This document shows positions 6,994 to 15,370 of a stretch of 38,981 nucleotides of DNA, piece after piece. The notes beneath the pieces are model-generated. The model was not told where the DNA came from. It saw nothing but the letters and a program-made list of their open reading frames with translations, and made no database searches. The position numbers and the translations under genes were made by a program. The stretch lies in the NCBI GenBank assembly GCA_937891785.1, contig CALAGN010000013.1, positions 1-38,981 of the forward strand, in the 5' to 3' direction. The stretch comes from an uncultured Octadecabacter sp. (GTDB lineage Bacteria; Pseudomonadota; Alphaproteobacteria; Rhodobacterales; Rhodobacteraceae). Each line of letters opens with the position of its first letter. Within the stretch, counting starts at the first letter, position 1.

Positions 6994-8223
6994 TTAGTCC
7001 TCCAGTTTGGTGGCTGCCAGAAGAGCAATTGCAACAAGTTTCAGGACCGACGGCACAAGCGCATAAAGCACCGTAAGCATTATCAATGCCTGTTCCGGTT
7101 GGGCCGATACCGACACAGTAAAGCCCGACCGTTCCAGCAACGGCAACAAAAGCACCGCGGCAAAAGCCAAAGTGAATTTCGACACCAGCGACCACAGACC
7201 AAAGCCCTGCCCCCCATTGGGGGCTATCACTGCAAGGCGGCGTGCAAACATTGCAGGCAGCAAGGTCAGATCAGCCCCAATCGTTGCACCCGATGCGATG
7301 CAAATCAGAGCGAACGCGGTCGTGTCGCCCTGCCCCAATGTCAGCGTGATGCCAAAGGACGCAACCGCCAAAACCATAGCCGATAGTAGCACCGGCTTTT
7401 CGCCATAACGCCGCGCCAGCATGCTCCATATCGGCGAGGACACGGCGGCGGCAAGAAAGAACATCACAAGTAGCGGCCCCTCCCATCCCGGCGCTCCTAG
7501 GCGGCTTTCGACGTAAAATAGGAACAACGTCGAAGAAACGGCCAGCGGTGTTGCGTTGACCAACGCAAGGATCAGCAGTCGCCGCGCCAGTGGGTCACGC
7601 AGAATGACCCCCATCGGGCTTGGCGGCAGATCAGCCCGCGCGCCTGTCCATTCGGGCCACATGAAAAGTGTGGCAACCAGCGTGGCGGCAGCAAACCCCC
7701 AAGCAAACGTCGCAAAGGGTGCCGCACTCACATCCATCAGCAATGTCGGCGCAACTGCGGCCAGACATACGCCCAACAACGCCCCACTTTCGCGCCACGC
7801 GGCCAGGCGAATATGACCTTTGGTGTCATCACCCACTTTGGTGATCCCTTGGGCGTAGAAGTTGATCGTCAGGAAGCTGAACGCGGAAAACAGCCCCGTA
7901 ATCGTAATGCCAAACCACCAGATCGGATCAATCGGCGGGGCCATAGCGAATAGGCCCAGCATCGACGCTGCAAGCAACACCGCGCCGGCGCCTACTGCAA
8001 AAGCCCTGCCCTGTCGCAAGCGTTCGCTAATCCAACCCAAAACAGGGTCTTGGATCACATCGAACAAGCGCAACCCGAACAACACCGCACCCAAGGCCGT
8101 TAGGCTGACCCCGAATGTATCTGCATAGTATTTCGGCGCGTAGATATAAATGGGCAGGCCCGCGCCTGACAACACGGCGGCAAACCCAGTATAGGCCGGA
8201 AAGCGTTGCGCCAGCGCCGTCAT
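6994..8223 (-). CDS. MFS transporter, GPH/MFS_2 type
   Basis: 409 residues with about twelve hydrophobic segments. The N-terminal half has the signature of the glycoside-pentoside-hexuronide/MFS_2 group, with LFDVIQDPVLGWISERLRQG after the second helix. The start ATG 8223 overlaps the DUF1365 stop as ATGA, giving translational coupling. The substrate cannot be read from sequence. MFS_2 proteins include sugar symporters but also lysophospholipid carriers, and the neighbours (DUF1365, FAD oxidoreductase, DUF3833) point more to a lipid-like substrate. The frame is open to 8301, but coupling and helix 1 support 8223. Confidence 0.85.
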   Translation of the reverse strand: MTALAQRFPAYTGFAAVLSGAGLPIYIYAPKYYADTFGVSLTALGAVLFGLRLFDVIQDPVLGWISERLRQGRAFAVGAGAVLLAASMLGLFAMAPPIDPIWWFGITITGLFSAFSFLTINFYAQGITKVGDDTKGHIRLAAWRESGALLGVCLAAVAPTLLMDVSAAPFATFAWGFAAATLVATLFMWPEWTGARADLPPSPMGVILRDPLARRLLILALVNATPLAVSSTLFLFYVESRLGAPGWEGPLLVMFFLAAAVSSPIWSMLARRYGEKPVLLSAMVLAVASFGITLTLGQGDTTAFALICIASGATIGADLTLLPAMFARRLAVIAPNGGQGFGLWSLVSKFTLAFAAVLLLPLLERSGFTVSVSAQPEQALIMLTVLYALVPSVLKLVAIALLAATKLED

Positions 8224-8975
8224 TTCGACACCTCGTTGGCGGGCGGTTCGGGGCGTAGGCGGAAGGTAGCGCCTTTCCACCAAAGCTTGAGAGCCTGCCA
8301 ATGGATAAGTGCCAGCACACGCCGCGACCCGAACGGACGGCGCAGCATCGCCCGCAGGATACCGCCGTTCGTTAGGGGCTTGCGTGCGCCAGCAAGCGTG
8401 GCAATCAGCCCGCCGTTACCGCGCGAATAGTCAATCCAGATACCGATACTGTCGGGCTGGATGTCGAAACGAAATGTATAGCCGCCCTCGACTGGCTGAA
8501 ACGGCGACACGTGGAATATCTTTTGTGCGGCAATCGTATCGGCCCTTACAATCTCGCGCAGGTCATCGTGATAGCAAAGGTAGCTGTGACGATCCCCAAA
8601 AGTGTTCGAGACTTCGGCAATAACAACGCGCAACACGCCGCTTTCGTCATGGATTAGCCAGAATGAAACGGGGTTGAACACATGGCCCAGCACGCGAGGT
8701 TGGGTTAGCAAATCAACCCGCCCCGTTACATCCAGACCGTGATTGGCCAGCACGCCCCTCACCCACGGGGCACCGCGCCCCTGATGGGGATCGCCACCAT
8801 GGTCAACGTCATACACCGACATCAATCCCCGCGCATTGCGCCCGAATAATGCCGGATGATCAACCGTGTCGTCTGCATCCAGCAGCACATAGTCTATCGA
8901 GTAGCGAAAGGCATTTTTCGTGCCCCCGCGTCGACCATGATAGGTCTCGCCAGCGATATGTTGAACGCGGCTCAC
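8220..8975 (-). CDS. DUF1365 family protein
   Basis: 251 residues from a GTG codon that overlaps the FAD oxidoreductase stop as GTGA. Family motifs are clear: an early AFRYSIDYVLLD, then GRVDLLTQPRVLGHVFNPVSFW and EVSNTFGDRHSYL, and KIFHVSPFQPVEGGYTFRF. DUF1365 proteins are regularly encoded beside FAD amine-oxidase-like proteins and cyclopropane fatty-acid synthases, and are thought to take part in fatty-acid modification; the reaction is not established. No cyclopropane synthase is present here. Its stop also overlaps the MFS start, so three genes are chained by 4-base overlaps. Confidence 0.88.
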   Translation of the reverse strand: MSRVQHIAGETYHGRRGGTKNAFRYSIDYVLLDADDTVDHPALFGRNARGLMSVYDVDHGGDPHQGRGAPWVRGVLANHGLDVTGRVDLLTQPRVLGHVFNPVSFWLIHDESGVLRVVIAEVSNTFGDRHSYLCYHDDLREIVRADTIAAQKIFHVSPFQPVEGGYTFRFDIQPDSIGIWIDYSRGNGGLIATLAGARKPLTNGGILRAMLRRPFGSRRVLALIHWQALKLWWKGATFRLRPEPPANEVSK

Positions 8976-10267
8976 TCGGCCGCCATAGCATAGTTGTTTG
9001 CGTTGATTGCGGTGACAACATCAACCGCGCTGGACAAACCGTCTTCGTGGAAGCCGTTTTTCATCCAAGCACCGCAGAACCACGCGCGGTTTGCGCCATT
9101 CATCGCTGCTGCCGCCTTTTGTGCGGCCAACGCTTCGAGGTCATAGACTGGATGGCGCAACGTGACCTCATCCCAAATCAAATCCTCACGAATCTGGCGC
9201 GTGCTGTTCAGGGTCACAAAAAATTTGTCCCGCTTAAGCCATGGCTGAAGGGAATTCATCCAATAGGTCAGATCAATCTGGTCCGACGTTTTGCCTGCGT
9301 CTTCGGAATAAACCCATGACGACCAGACCGAACGCCGCTTGGGCATGATGGTTTCGTCGGAATGCAGCACGATCTTGTTGGGCTGGTATTTCACTGCCCC
9401 CAGCGCACCGCGTTCGCGTGGTGTAGCATCAGCAAGCAAACGCAGCGTGTCGTCTGAATGAGTCGCAAAGACCACCTCGTCGAACTGTTCCCAGTCCCCA
9501 CCATATGTCTTGATCGACGCGGCCATCAGTCCGCGCGTGACCGCATCAATCGGCGATCCAAGACGCAATCGTACTCCGCGCGACTGGATAGAGGCACCAA
9601 GGCGCGACACATATTCGTGACTGCCGCCCTGAACTGTGAACCATTGATGCTGACCGGAATGGTGCAGCAGCGCGTGGTTCTCAAAGAACTGGATCATTGT
9701 GCGGGCTGGAAAATCCATGATCTTTTCCAACGGTGTGGACCAAATCGCGCCCGACAACGGGAGCAGGTAATAATCGCGAAACCACGGCCCTGTGCCAAGT
9801 TTGTCAAGCAGGCCCGCGATTGTCAGCCCGTCCTGATCGGCGGCTTCAAGCGCCTTGGCGTTAAAATGAACGATGTCACGCAGCATGCGCAGAAAACGGG
9901 GGTTCGTCATGTTACGCTTTTGCGCAAACACGGCACTCAGCGAGGCAAGACCGTATTCGAAACGCCCGCCATCAATTGATGCACCAAAGCTCATGTTTGA
10001 AGGTGTGACAGGAACATCGAGTTCGTCGAACAACGCTGCAAGATGCGGATAGTTGGCGTAGTTAAAGACGATAAAACCTGTATCCACAGCCTGATCCCCG
10101 TGCGGCCCTGCCATACGTGTGCGGGCATGACCGCCAAGACAGTTCTCTGCCTCGAACAGGGTAACGCGGTGGCTTTTTGCGAGCATGTGCGCCGCGCCCA
10201 TTCCTGAGATGCCGGCACCGATGACTGCAATATTCTTGGGTGCAGAATTCCCTGATTCAAATGGCAT
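8972..10267 (-). CDS. FAD-dependent amine-oxidase-like oxidoreductase
   Basis: 431 residues. The N-terminus has the dinucleotide-binding motif VIGAGISGMGAAH (about residues 15-27), an acidic residue at the end of strand 2 (LFEAE) and GGHARTR, as in NAD(P)/FAD-dependent amine-oxidase-family flavoproteins. The C-terminal NRAWFCGAWMKNGFHEDGL is the second FAD contact of this subgroup, which usually accompanies DUF1365. Probable oxidation or desaturation of a lipid acyl chain (inference). First gene of the operon. A sequence resembling an ECF promoter lies 40-69 bases upstream of its ATG, and GGAG lies about 13 bases before the ATG. Confidence 0.86.
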   Translation of the reverse strand: MPFESGNSAPKNIAVIGAGISGMGAAHMLAKSHRVTLFEAENCLGGHARTRMAGPHGDQAVDTGFIVFNYANYPHLAALFDELDVPVTPSNMSFGASIDGGRFEYGLASLSAVFAQKRNMTNPRFLRMLRDIVHFNAKALEAADQDGLTIAGLLDKLGTGPWFRDYYLLPLSGAIWSTPLEKIMDFPARTMIQFFENHALLHHSGQHQWFTVQGGSHEYVSRLGASIQSRGVRLRLGSPIDAVTRGLMAASIKTYGGDWEQFDEVVFATHSDDTLRLLADATPRERGALGAVKYQPNKIVLHSDETIMPKRRSVWSSWVYSEDAGKTSDQIDLTYWMNSLQPWLKRDKFFVTLNSTRQIREDLIWDEVTLRHPVYDLEALAAQKAAAAMNGANRAWFCGAWMKNGFHEDGLSSAVDVVTAINANNYAMAAE

Positions 10268-10306
10268 AGGTTTGGTTTTCTCCTTTCCGGAAAATTCGGT
10301 ATGACT

Positions 10307-10336
10307 TTGTTACGCACGAGGCGCGCGATTGGATGA
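10307..10336 (-). promoter_or_regulatory. Predicted sigma-E (RpoE) promoter of the FAD-DUF1365-MFS-DUF3833-SDR operon
   Basis: On the minus strand TCATCC (10336-10331), 18 bases, then TAACAA (10312-10307). It differs at one position from the -35 element TGATCC of Rhodobacter sigma-E promoters and has the same spacing as the rpoE promoter on the other strand. Transcription should begin about 30 bases before ATG 10267. Confidence 0.6.
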
Positions 10337-10358
10337 ACAGAACTTTCTGCATATGTGG

Positions 10359-10388
10359 TGATCCAATATCGGATCAGCCGCGTAAATC
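10359..10388 (+). promoter_or_regulatory. Predicted autoregulated sigma-E promoter of rpoE-chrR
   Basis: TGATCC (10359-10364), 18 bases, TAAATC (10383-10388). TGATCC with a TAA-containing -10 at this spacing is the Rhodobacter sigma-E consensus as I know it. The start site would be near 10395, after the ATG codons at 10333 and 10393, which supports a downstream translation start. The -35 also lies in an inverted pair, TGATCC-6 bases-GGATCA (10359-10376). Confidence 0.72.
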
Positions 10389-10497
10389 TGATATGTTCAC
10401 GGCTTTCGAGACTCCCACTTTTGCGGATGCACCCGCCTTTCGCCTCCCTTATGGTAGGACGACAAAGGCGCGCGCCGATTTTTACGGAGGGGCCAAA

Positions 10498-11049
10498 TTG
10501 GCTAAAGCTGAACACCCCGATCGCACGTTGTGGGTCGCCCATCTGGAAGCGATCCGTGACAAACGGGACGAGAAGGCGTTTGCTGATATTTTTCAGCATT
10601 TTGCGCCTCGCGTAAAAGGTTTCTTGATGAAATCCGGCGCAAGTGCCGAGCTTGCCGAGGAGTGCACACAGGATGTCATGGCGACCCTGTGGCGCAAAGC
10701 GCATTTGTTCGATCCAACCCGCGCAAGTGTGTCCACCTGGATCTTTACGATAGCCAGAAATCGCAAGATCGACCTGTTGCGCAAACAGCGCCGCCCCGAG
10801 CCGGAAGACCTGACCTGGGGGCCCGAAGCAGCGCCAGACCAGACCGATGTGCTGACCCTGCAACAAGACACAAAACGGCTGGGTGAGGCGCTTGCTGCCC
10901 TGCCAGAAAAGCAAAGAAGCCTGATTGAGCGCGCCTATTTTGGTGACCTGACCCATAGTGAAATTGCCGGCGAAACCGGCCTTCCACTAGGCACGATAAA
11001 ATCGCGAATTAGATTGGCGCTTGATCGTTTGCGCCACACGATGAAATGA
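10498..11049 (+). CDS. rpoE: ECF sigma factor RpoE (sigma-E, ECF11-like)
   Basis: 183 residues. Sigma-70 region 2 spans about residues 28-100 (FADIFQHFAPRVKGFLM, AEECTQDVMATLWRKA, STWIFTIARNRKIDLLR). Region 4 is near the C-terminus (LPEKQRSLIERAYFGDLTH, then LPLGTIKSRIRLALDRLR). The frame is open to ATG 10333, but the predicted promoter places the transcript start near 10395, and GGAGGGG at 10487-10493 is ideally spaced from TTG 10498. A 183-residue product also matches the usual size. RpoE directs RNA polymerase to singlet-oxygen response genes once released from ChrR. Its last codons overlap chrR by 4 bases (ATGA). Confidence 0.9.
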   Translation: MAKAEHPDRTLWVAHLEAIRDKRDEKAFADIFQHFAPRVKGFLMKSGASAELAEECTQDVMATLWRKAHLFDPTRASVSTWIFTIARNRKIDLLRKQRRPEPEDLTWGPEAAPDQTDVLTLQQDTKRLGEALAALPEKQRSLIERAYFGDLTHSEIAGETGLPLGTIKSRIRLALDRLRHTMK

Positions 11050-11711
11050 AGATGGATATGAACGTGATCAAACATCATCTGACCGACGCCCTGTTGATGG
11101 GCTATTCCGCGGGCACCCTCCCTGAGGCGTTTAACCTTGTGGTCGCGACGCATATTTCGCTTTGCGATGAATGCCGCGCGCAAATGCACACATTTGACGC
11201 CCTCGGTGGTGAAGTGATGGAAATGTCCGAAATCGCCGCGCTCAGCCCAGACTCTTTGATGGTAACTCTCGCGTTGATCCGTCAGGACAGCGCAGATGCG
11301 GTTCCTATCTGCAAACCCGCACCGTCAAACGGTATCTTTCCCGCTCCACTGCGTGATTATGCAGGCGGTGATCTGGACGCAGTCAAGTGGCGCAAGATTG
11401 GCGGCGGTGTATCGCAAGCCATCCTAAAAACCGACAAGGGTGCAAGTGCGCGCCTGTTGCGTATTCCGGCGGGAACCGCTGTGCCGGGTCACGGTCACCG
11501 TGGCACCGAACTGACCCTCGTGCTTCAAGGTGCATTCTACGATGAAGCGGATCGGTTCGGAAAGGGTGACATCGAAGTTGCCAATGAGGACATGGTGCAC
11601 ACACCTATAGCCGAAGAAGGCATGGATTGTATCTGCCTTGCCGCCACAGATGCGCCGCTAAGATTCAGTGCGCTTATTCCTCGGATCGCGCAGCCGTTCC
11701 TGCGGATTTAA
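11046..11711 (+). CDS. chrR: Anti-sigma factor ChrR (zinc-binding ASD plus cupin domain)
   Basis: 221 residues. The N-terminal anti-sigma domain has His11, His36, Cys40 and Cys43 (KHH, ATHISLCDEC), corresponding to the zinc ligands His6, His31, Cys35 and Cys38 of Rhodobacter ChrR. The C-terminal cupin domain keeps His149, His151, Glu155 and His185 (PGHGHRGTE, MVHTP), with the same spacing as the Rhodobacter metal site. It should bind and inhibit RpoE and release it on singlet oxygen or related signals. The start overlaps the rpoE stop as ATGA; ATG codons at 11052 and 11058 are alternatives, the latter best matching the Rhodobacter N-terminus. Confidence 0.92.
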   Translation: MKMDMNVIKHHLTDALLMGYSAGTLPEAFNLVVATHISLCDECRAQMHTFDALGGEVMEMSEIAALSPDSLMVTLALIRQDSADAVPICKPAPSNGIFPAPLRDYAGGDLDAVKWRKIGGGVSQAILKTDKGASARLLRIPAGTAVPGHGHRGTELTLVLQGAFYDEADRFGKGDIEVANEDMVHTPIAEEGMDCICLAATDAPLRFSALIPRIAQPFLRI

Positions 11712-11714
11712 CCC

Positions 11715-11870
11715 CTAGCCCCACGCGAGCGGCAGATAATCATTGCCCCGCGTCATGTAGCCGCTACCACCGGGTGACCGATAGAAAATGCGGTTGCGAT
11801 ATGCATCGCTGACAACATCCCAGAGTGCACCATCATGCAAATGCCCACCCAACCTAACAGCAACGTCAGA
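11715..11870 (-). other. Candidate short coding segment, in frame behind the rmuC stop
   Basis: A 51-codon open stretch follows the rmuC TGA in the same frame and ends at TAG, 3 bases from the chrR stop. Its translation looks protein-like (GALWDVVSDAYRNRIFYRS, GGSGYMTRGNDYLPLAWG). It has no ATG; a TTG seven codons in, or eleven codons in, could start it, and AAAGGAG at the end of rmuC is a strong but distant ribosome-binding site. It may be a small gene, a decayed gene, or a C-terminal extension of RmuC lost to a TGA mutation. A second open frame overlaps it (ending near 11753) but is less protein-like. I do not recognise the family. Confidence 0.4.
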
Positions 11871-13115
11871 TCACTCCTTTGGCGGCGCGATCGGCACGAC
11901 GTTTGCCGTATCATCATTGTCGGGGGCCATCTCTTCAAAGTCAAAATTATCCAGTCGATCAGCCCGTTTTCCTGCACGCGTGCTTGCCGTCAAAATGCCG
12001 CCAACGTCATCACCAGCCTGACGCAGATGCAACTCAAGCTTGCCTGCCTTTTCGCCGATAATCTCGACGTCGCGGTGCAACTGTTTCAGCGCTTTGCGAA
12101 TCGCGCCTGCCTGTTCACGCATCCGCGCATCTTTCAAAATCGCGCGCATCGTGTTCAGCGTCGCCATGCAGGTAGTTGGTGACACGATCCAAACACGGGC
12201 ATCAAACCCTTCGCGCACGATATGGGACAGACGCGAATGCAGTTCCGCATAAACTGCTTCGGAAGGCAGGAACATCAGCGCACCATCGGCGGTTTCGCCT
12301 TCGATGATGTACTTTTCGCTGATCGCTTTGATATGTACACGCACCGCCGCGCCAAGTGTTTTCAGCGCGCGCTCCTGCGCTTCGCGCCCATCCGCGCGGA
12401 TGTATTCCTCGTAGGCCTCAAGCGGGAATTTCGCGTCGATCACAATCGGACCCGGCGGGTTGGGCAAATGGATCAGGCAATCCGCGCGCTTGCCGTTGGA
12501 AAGGGTGGCTTGCAACGCATAGCTATCGGCAGGCAGTGCTTTGCGCACGATATCCGCCAGTTGGATTTCCCCGAATGCGCCGCGCGTTTGTTTGTTGGAC
12601 AAGATATCCTGCAACGACAGCACATCGCTCGATAGCTTGGTGATATTGTCCTGGGCCTTGTCGATCGTCGCGAGACGTTCTTGTAACTCGGTAAGGCTTT
12701 TGGTGGTCTTTTCGGAGTTACCGTGCAGGCTATGCTGCATCCGTTCTTGCATTTCGACCATCGCGCGCTGCGCCCTCGCTGCGTTTTCCGCGAGACGATC
12801 ATTCATTTGTTGTTGCACGGACCCAAGGCGCGCTTCGACAGTCTGAATCACCTTCACCTGCGCATTGGCCTGGGTTTCGCTAACCATCTGCAAGTTGCCT
12901 GACAACTGTTGCTGCCCCGCACCAAGGGTCTGCACATCCATATTCAATCGCCCGACCTGCTGTGCAACCTCGGCGACAGATCGCGCCTGCGCTCCAGCCC
13001 GACTCACCGATATCATCAGCAGAATCACGACAAGAATAGCGACGACAATGCCCATCAGCACCAGCAGCGTGGCCGGATCGCCCAGATCATAAGTGGTATC
13101 GCCAAGCGTAATCAT
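11871..13115 (-). CDS. rmuC: DNA recombination protein RmuC
   Basis: 414 residues. One N-terminal membrane helix (about residues 15-37, [18 protein letters not shown]) is followed by a long predicted coiled coil (about 45-165, rich in Gln, Glu and Ala heptads). The RmuC core follows, with the family signatures [32 protein letters not shown] and [12 protein letters not shown]. RmuC is linked to limiting inversions and rearrangements and carries a nuclease-like fold. The start overlaps the mutL stop by 4 bases (ATGA), so the two DNA-maintenance genes are translationally coupled. In the same frame beyond its TGA there is another open stretch. Confidence 0.93.
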   Translation of the reverse strand: MITLGDTTYDLGDPATLLVLMGIVVAILVVILLMISVSRAGAQARSVAEVAQQVGRLNMDVQTLGAGQQQLSGNLQMVSETQANAQVKVIQTVEARLGSVQQQMNDRLAENAARAQRAMVEMQERMQHSLHGNSEKTTKSLTELQERLATIDKAQDNITKLSSDVLSLQDILSNKQTRGAFGEIQLADIVRKALPADSYALQATLSNGKRADCLIHLPNPPGPIVIDAKFPLEAYEEYIRADGREAQERALKTLGAAVRVHIKAISEKYIIEGETADGALMFLPSEAVYAELHSRLSHIVREGFDARVWIVSPTTCMATLNTMRAILKDARMREQAGAIRKALKQLHRDVEIIGEKAGKLELHLRQAGDDVGGILTASTRAGKRADRLDNFDFEEMAPDNDDTANVVPIAPPKE

Positions 13116-14917
13116 GTGCGCCCAAACAGCCGTTCAATGTCGGATAATTTCAGTTCCACATAAGTGGGCCGCCCGTGGTTGCACTGGCCGGAATGGGGCG
13201 TCGCCTCCATCTCGCGCAACAATGCATTCATTTCTTCAGCGCGCATCAGACGGCCCGACCGGATCGACCCGTGGCATGCCACGCGGCTAAGGATCGCTTC
13301 GATCCGCGCTTGCACGGATTGACTATCACCCAGATCGGCCAGTTCATCCAGCACGTCACGCAGCATCGCCTCAGCGTTCACTTCACCCAAGATCGCTGGG
13401 GTTTCACGCACAGCAATTGCCCCACCGCCGAATGGTTCTATCACCAATCCAAGGCGCGCCAGATCATCAGCCAGATCAAGCAATAACGCCGCATCTCCTT
13501 GGGACATTTCCACAATCTCGGGGATCAGCAAAGCCTGCGCCGCGACCCCGTTTTCTGCCATTTGACGTTTCAGTTTCTCATAGACCAGCCGTTCATGTGC
13601 CGCGTGTTGATCAACGATCACAATACCCGTTTCTGTCTGGGCGATGACGTAGTTTTCATGCACCTGCGCGCGGGCTACGCCCAATGGCAGATGGGCGGTT
13701 TCGACAACCTCGGGCGCGGGTTCGAACCGCGCAGAAGGTGCCGCCATTTCCGCAAATCCCGGCGCGGGCCGTGTAAACCCCTGCGACGGGCGGTCCATCT
13801 GATAGACCCGCCCTTGTTCCGGCTGCATCGCCCCAAGGGTCGCTCCCGCCACAGTTGTTGACGCACGATGCCCAGCATTTGCCAACGCATGACGCAAGCC
13901 GCTGACGATCAGCCCGCGCACAGTTGCAGGATCACGGAACCGGACTTCGGATTTTGCAGGATGCACGTTCACGTCAACCAGATGCGGGTCGCAATCCACA
14001 AATAGCGCAGCAGCGGGGTGACGATCACGCGACAGAAAATCCATATAGGCCCCGCGCAACGCACCAATCAGCAGTTTGTCCCGCACCGGACGGCCATTCA
14101 CGAACAGAAATTGCTGCACCGCTGAGCCGCGTGAATACGTCGGCAGAGCCGCGTATCCGGTCAGGTGAAACCCTTCGCGCTCGGCATCGATCGCTAAAGA
14201 ATTATCAGCAAATTCGCGGCCCAAAACGCCGGCCAGCCGCCCGTGCAACGCATCAAACATATCGCCACTTTCAGGGTCGGCGCGGAACACCATGCGCCCT
14301 TCGCCGCCGCCCGAAACATCGCGCAAGGTAAAGCCGACGAACGGTTCAGCCATTGCCAACCGTTTGATGATGTCAGTGATCGCCTGCGCCTCGGCGCGGT
14401 CAGTCCGCAAGAATTTCAAACGGGCGGGTGTAGCGTAAAACAGATCACGCAATTCGACCACGGTGCCCTTGGAGAGGGCGGCGGGCCGGGTCGGTTCGAC
14501 TGCGCCACCCTGCACGCGGATCATCGCGGCACTCTCATCGCCAACGCGGCTGGTAATCGACAAACGGCCAACGGCGCCAAGCGACGGCAGCGCCTCGCCA
14601 CGGAACCCGAATGTGTGGATGTTCAACAGGTCCGAACCGTCGATTTTCGACGTGGCGTGACGGGACAACGCAAGCGGAAGATCTGCAGCCGATATCCCGC
14701 AACCATCATCCGTCACGCGGATCAGAGTCTTGCCGCCATCGGCCACGGCCACATCAATGCGTGTCGCGCCCGCATCTATCGCGTTTTCAACCAACTCCTT
14801 GACCGCTGAAGCTGGCCGTTCCACGACTTCGCCCGCCGCGATCCGATTGATCGCAGCATCATCCAACTGCCGGATAACAGGGCGGTTTTCGCCTATCTTG
14901 GGGTCAGCTATGGCCAT
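13112..14917 (-). CDS. mutL: DNA mismatch repair protein MutL
   Basis: 601 residues. The GHKL ATPase domain is intact: [35 protein letters not shown] and [11 protein letters not shown] in the first 110 residues. The C-terminal domain has the metal-binding endonuclease motif [22 protein letters not shown] and CNHGRPTY (Asn where CPHGRP is more common). It should therefore be a nicking MutL as in organisms without MutH. MutL links mismatch-bound MutS to strand excision. The start is ATG 14917; the spacing to a weak GGGG is acceptable. First gene of the mutL-rmuC pair. Confidence 0.95.
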   Translation of the reverse strand: MAIADPKIGENRPVIRQLDDAAINRIAAGEVVERPASAVKELVENAIDAGATRIDVAVADGGKTLIRVTDDGCGISAADLPLALSRHATSKIDGSDLLNIHTFGFRGEALPSLGAVGRLSITSRVGDESAAMIRVQGGAVEPTRPAALSKGTVVELRDLFYATPARLKFLRTDRAEAQAITDIIKRLAMAEPFVGFTLRDVSGGGEGRMVFRADPESGDMFDALHGRLAGVLGREFADNSLAIDAEREGFHLTGYAALPTYSRGSAVQQFLFVNGRPVRDKLLIGALRGAYMDFLSRDRHPAAALFVDCDPHLVDVNVHPAKSEVRFRDPATVRGLIVSGLRHALANAGHRASTTVAGATLGAMQPEQGRVYQMDRPSQGFTRPAPGFAEMAAPSARFEPAPEVVETAHLPLGVARAQVHENYVIAQTETGIVIVDQHAAHERLVYEKLKRQMAENGVAAQALLIPEIVEMSQGDAALLLDLADDLARLGLVIEPFGGGAIAVRETPAILGEVNAEAMLRDVLDELADLGDSQSVQARIEAILSRVACHGSIRSGRLMRAEEMNALLREMEATPHSGQCNHGRPTYVELKLSDIERLFGRT

Positions 14918-14989
14918 ACCCCAAGTGATAGCGCAGGAAACCCGATTCTGACAGGGGGTTTTGGCTTATATTGGAACATGCTTTGATCA

Positions 14990-15370
14990 ATGCTAGGCCT
15001 AGAGAAGAATCAAAACATACGTATCCTCGTTTTCGGCGGAACTGGATTTTTGGGCGGCACTATGGCATCTGCCGCCCGAGCGGGCGGGCCGGACTTGAAC
15101 CATTATGGCCTGATCTCGTCCGTCCCAGCCTATAGTGACATGTCTGATCCCAACACAGATTAAGGCGGCCCCAGCAGGCCCACAACAGACGAAGATCTAG
15201 CTATGATGCTTCCAGCAGATAAACGCACGGATGCGGCAGCACACGGCGCGGCCTATGGGCCGTTTAAGCGATCGTGCGAGGGCACTTTAGTCGATAGGGT
15301 AAGCAAGTGCAGCGACACCCCGCTGGCCTGCGGCATGGTAGCCGCCCAAGAAGTTGCGTTACTCGCCTAG
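14990..15370 (+). pseudogene. Remnant of a NAD-dependent epimerase/dehydratase-like gene
   Basis: The conceptual translation from ATG 14990 begins with a Rossmann motif (IRILVFGGTGFLGG) and continues in the same frame through ISSVPAYSDMSDPNTD, an in-frame TAA (15161-15163), DEDLA and YGPFKRSCEGTL, to TAG 15370. This matches the layout of epimerase-family proteins (GGTGFLG, then a strand like ISSxSxY, then an active YG-x-x-K-CE segment). About 60-80 residues between the first and second motifs are missing, and so is the whole C-terminal half. It lies between mutL and the M16 gene on the opposite strand and shares 4 bases with the M16 stop. I read it as a deletion-decayed gene. Confidence 0.7.

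Noticed and set aside
11753-11977. 74-codon minus-strand frame overlapping the rmuC end
   Set aside because: Its first half is a shadow of rmuC. The second half looks hydrophobic but competes with the more protein-like frame 11715-11870.
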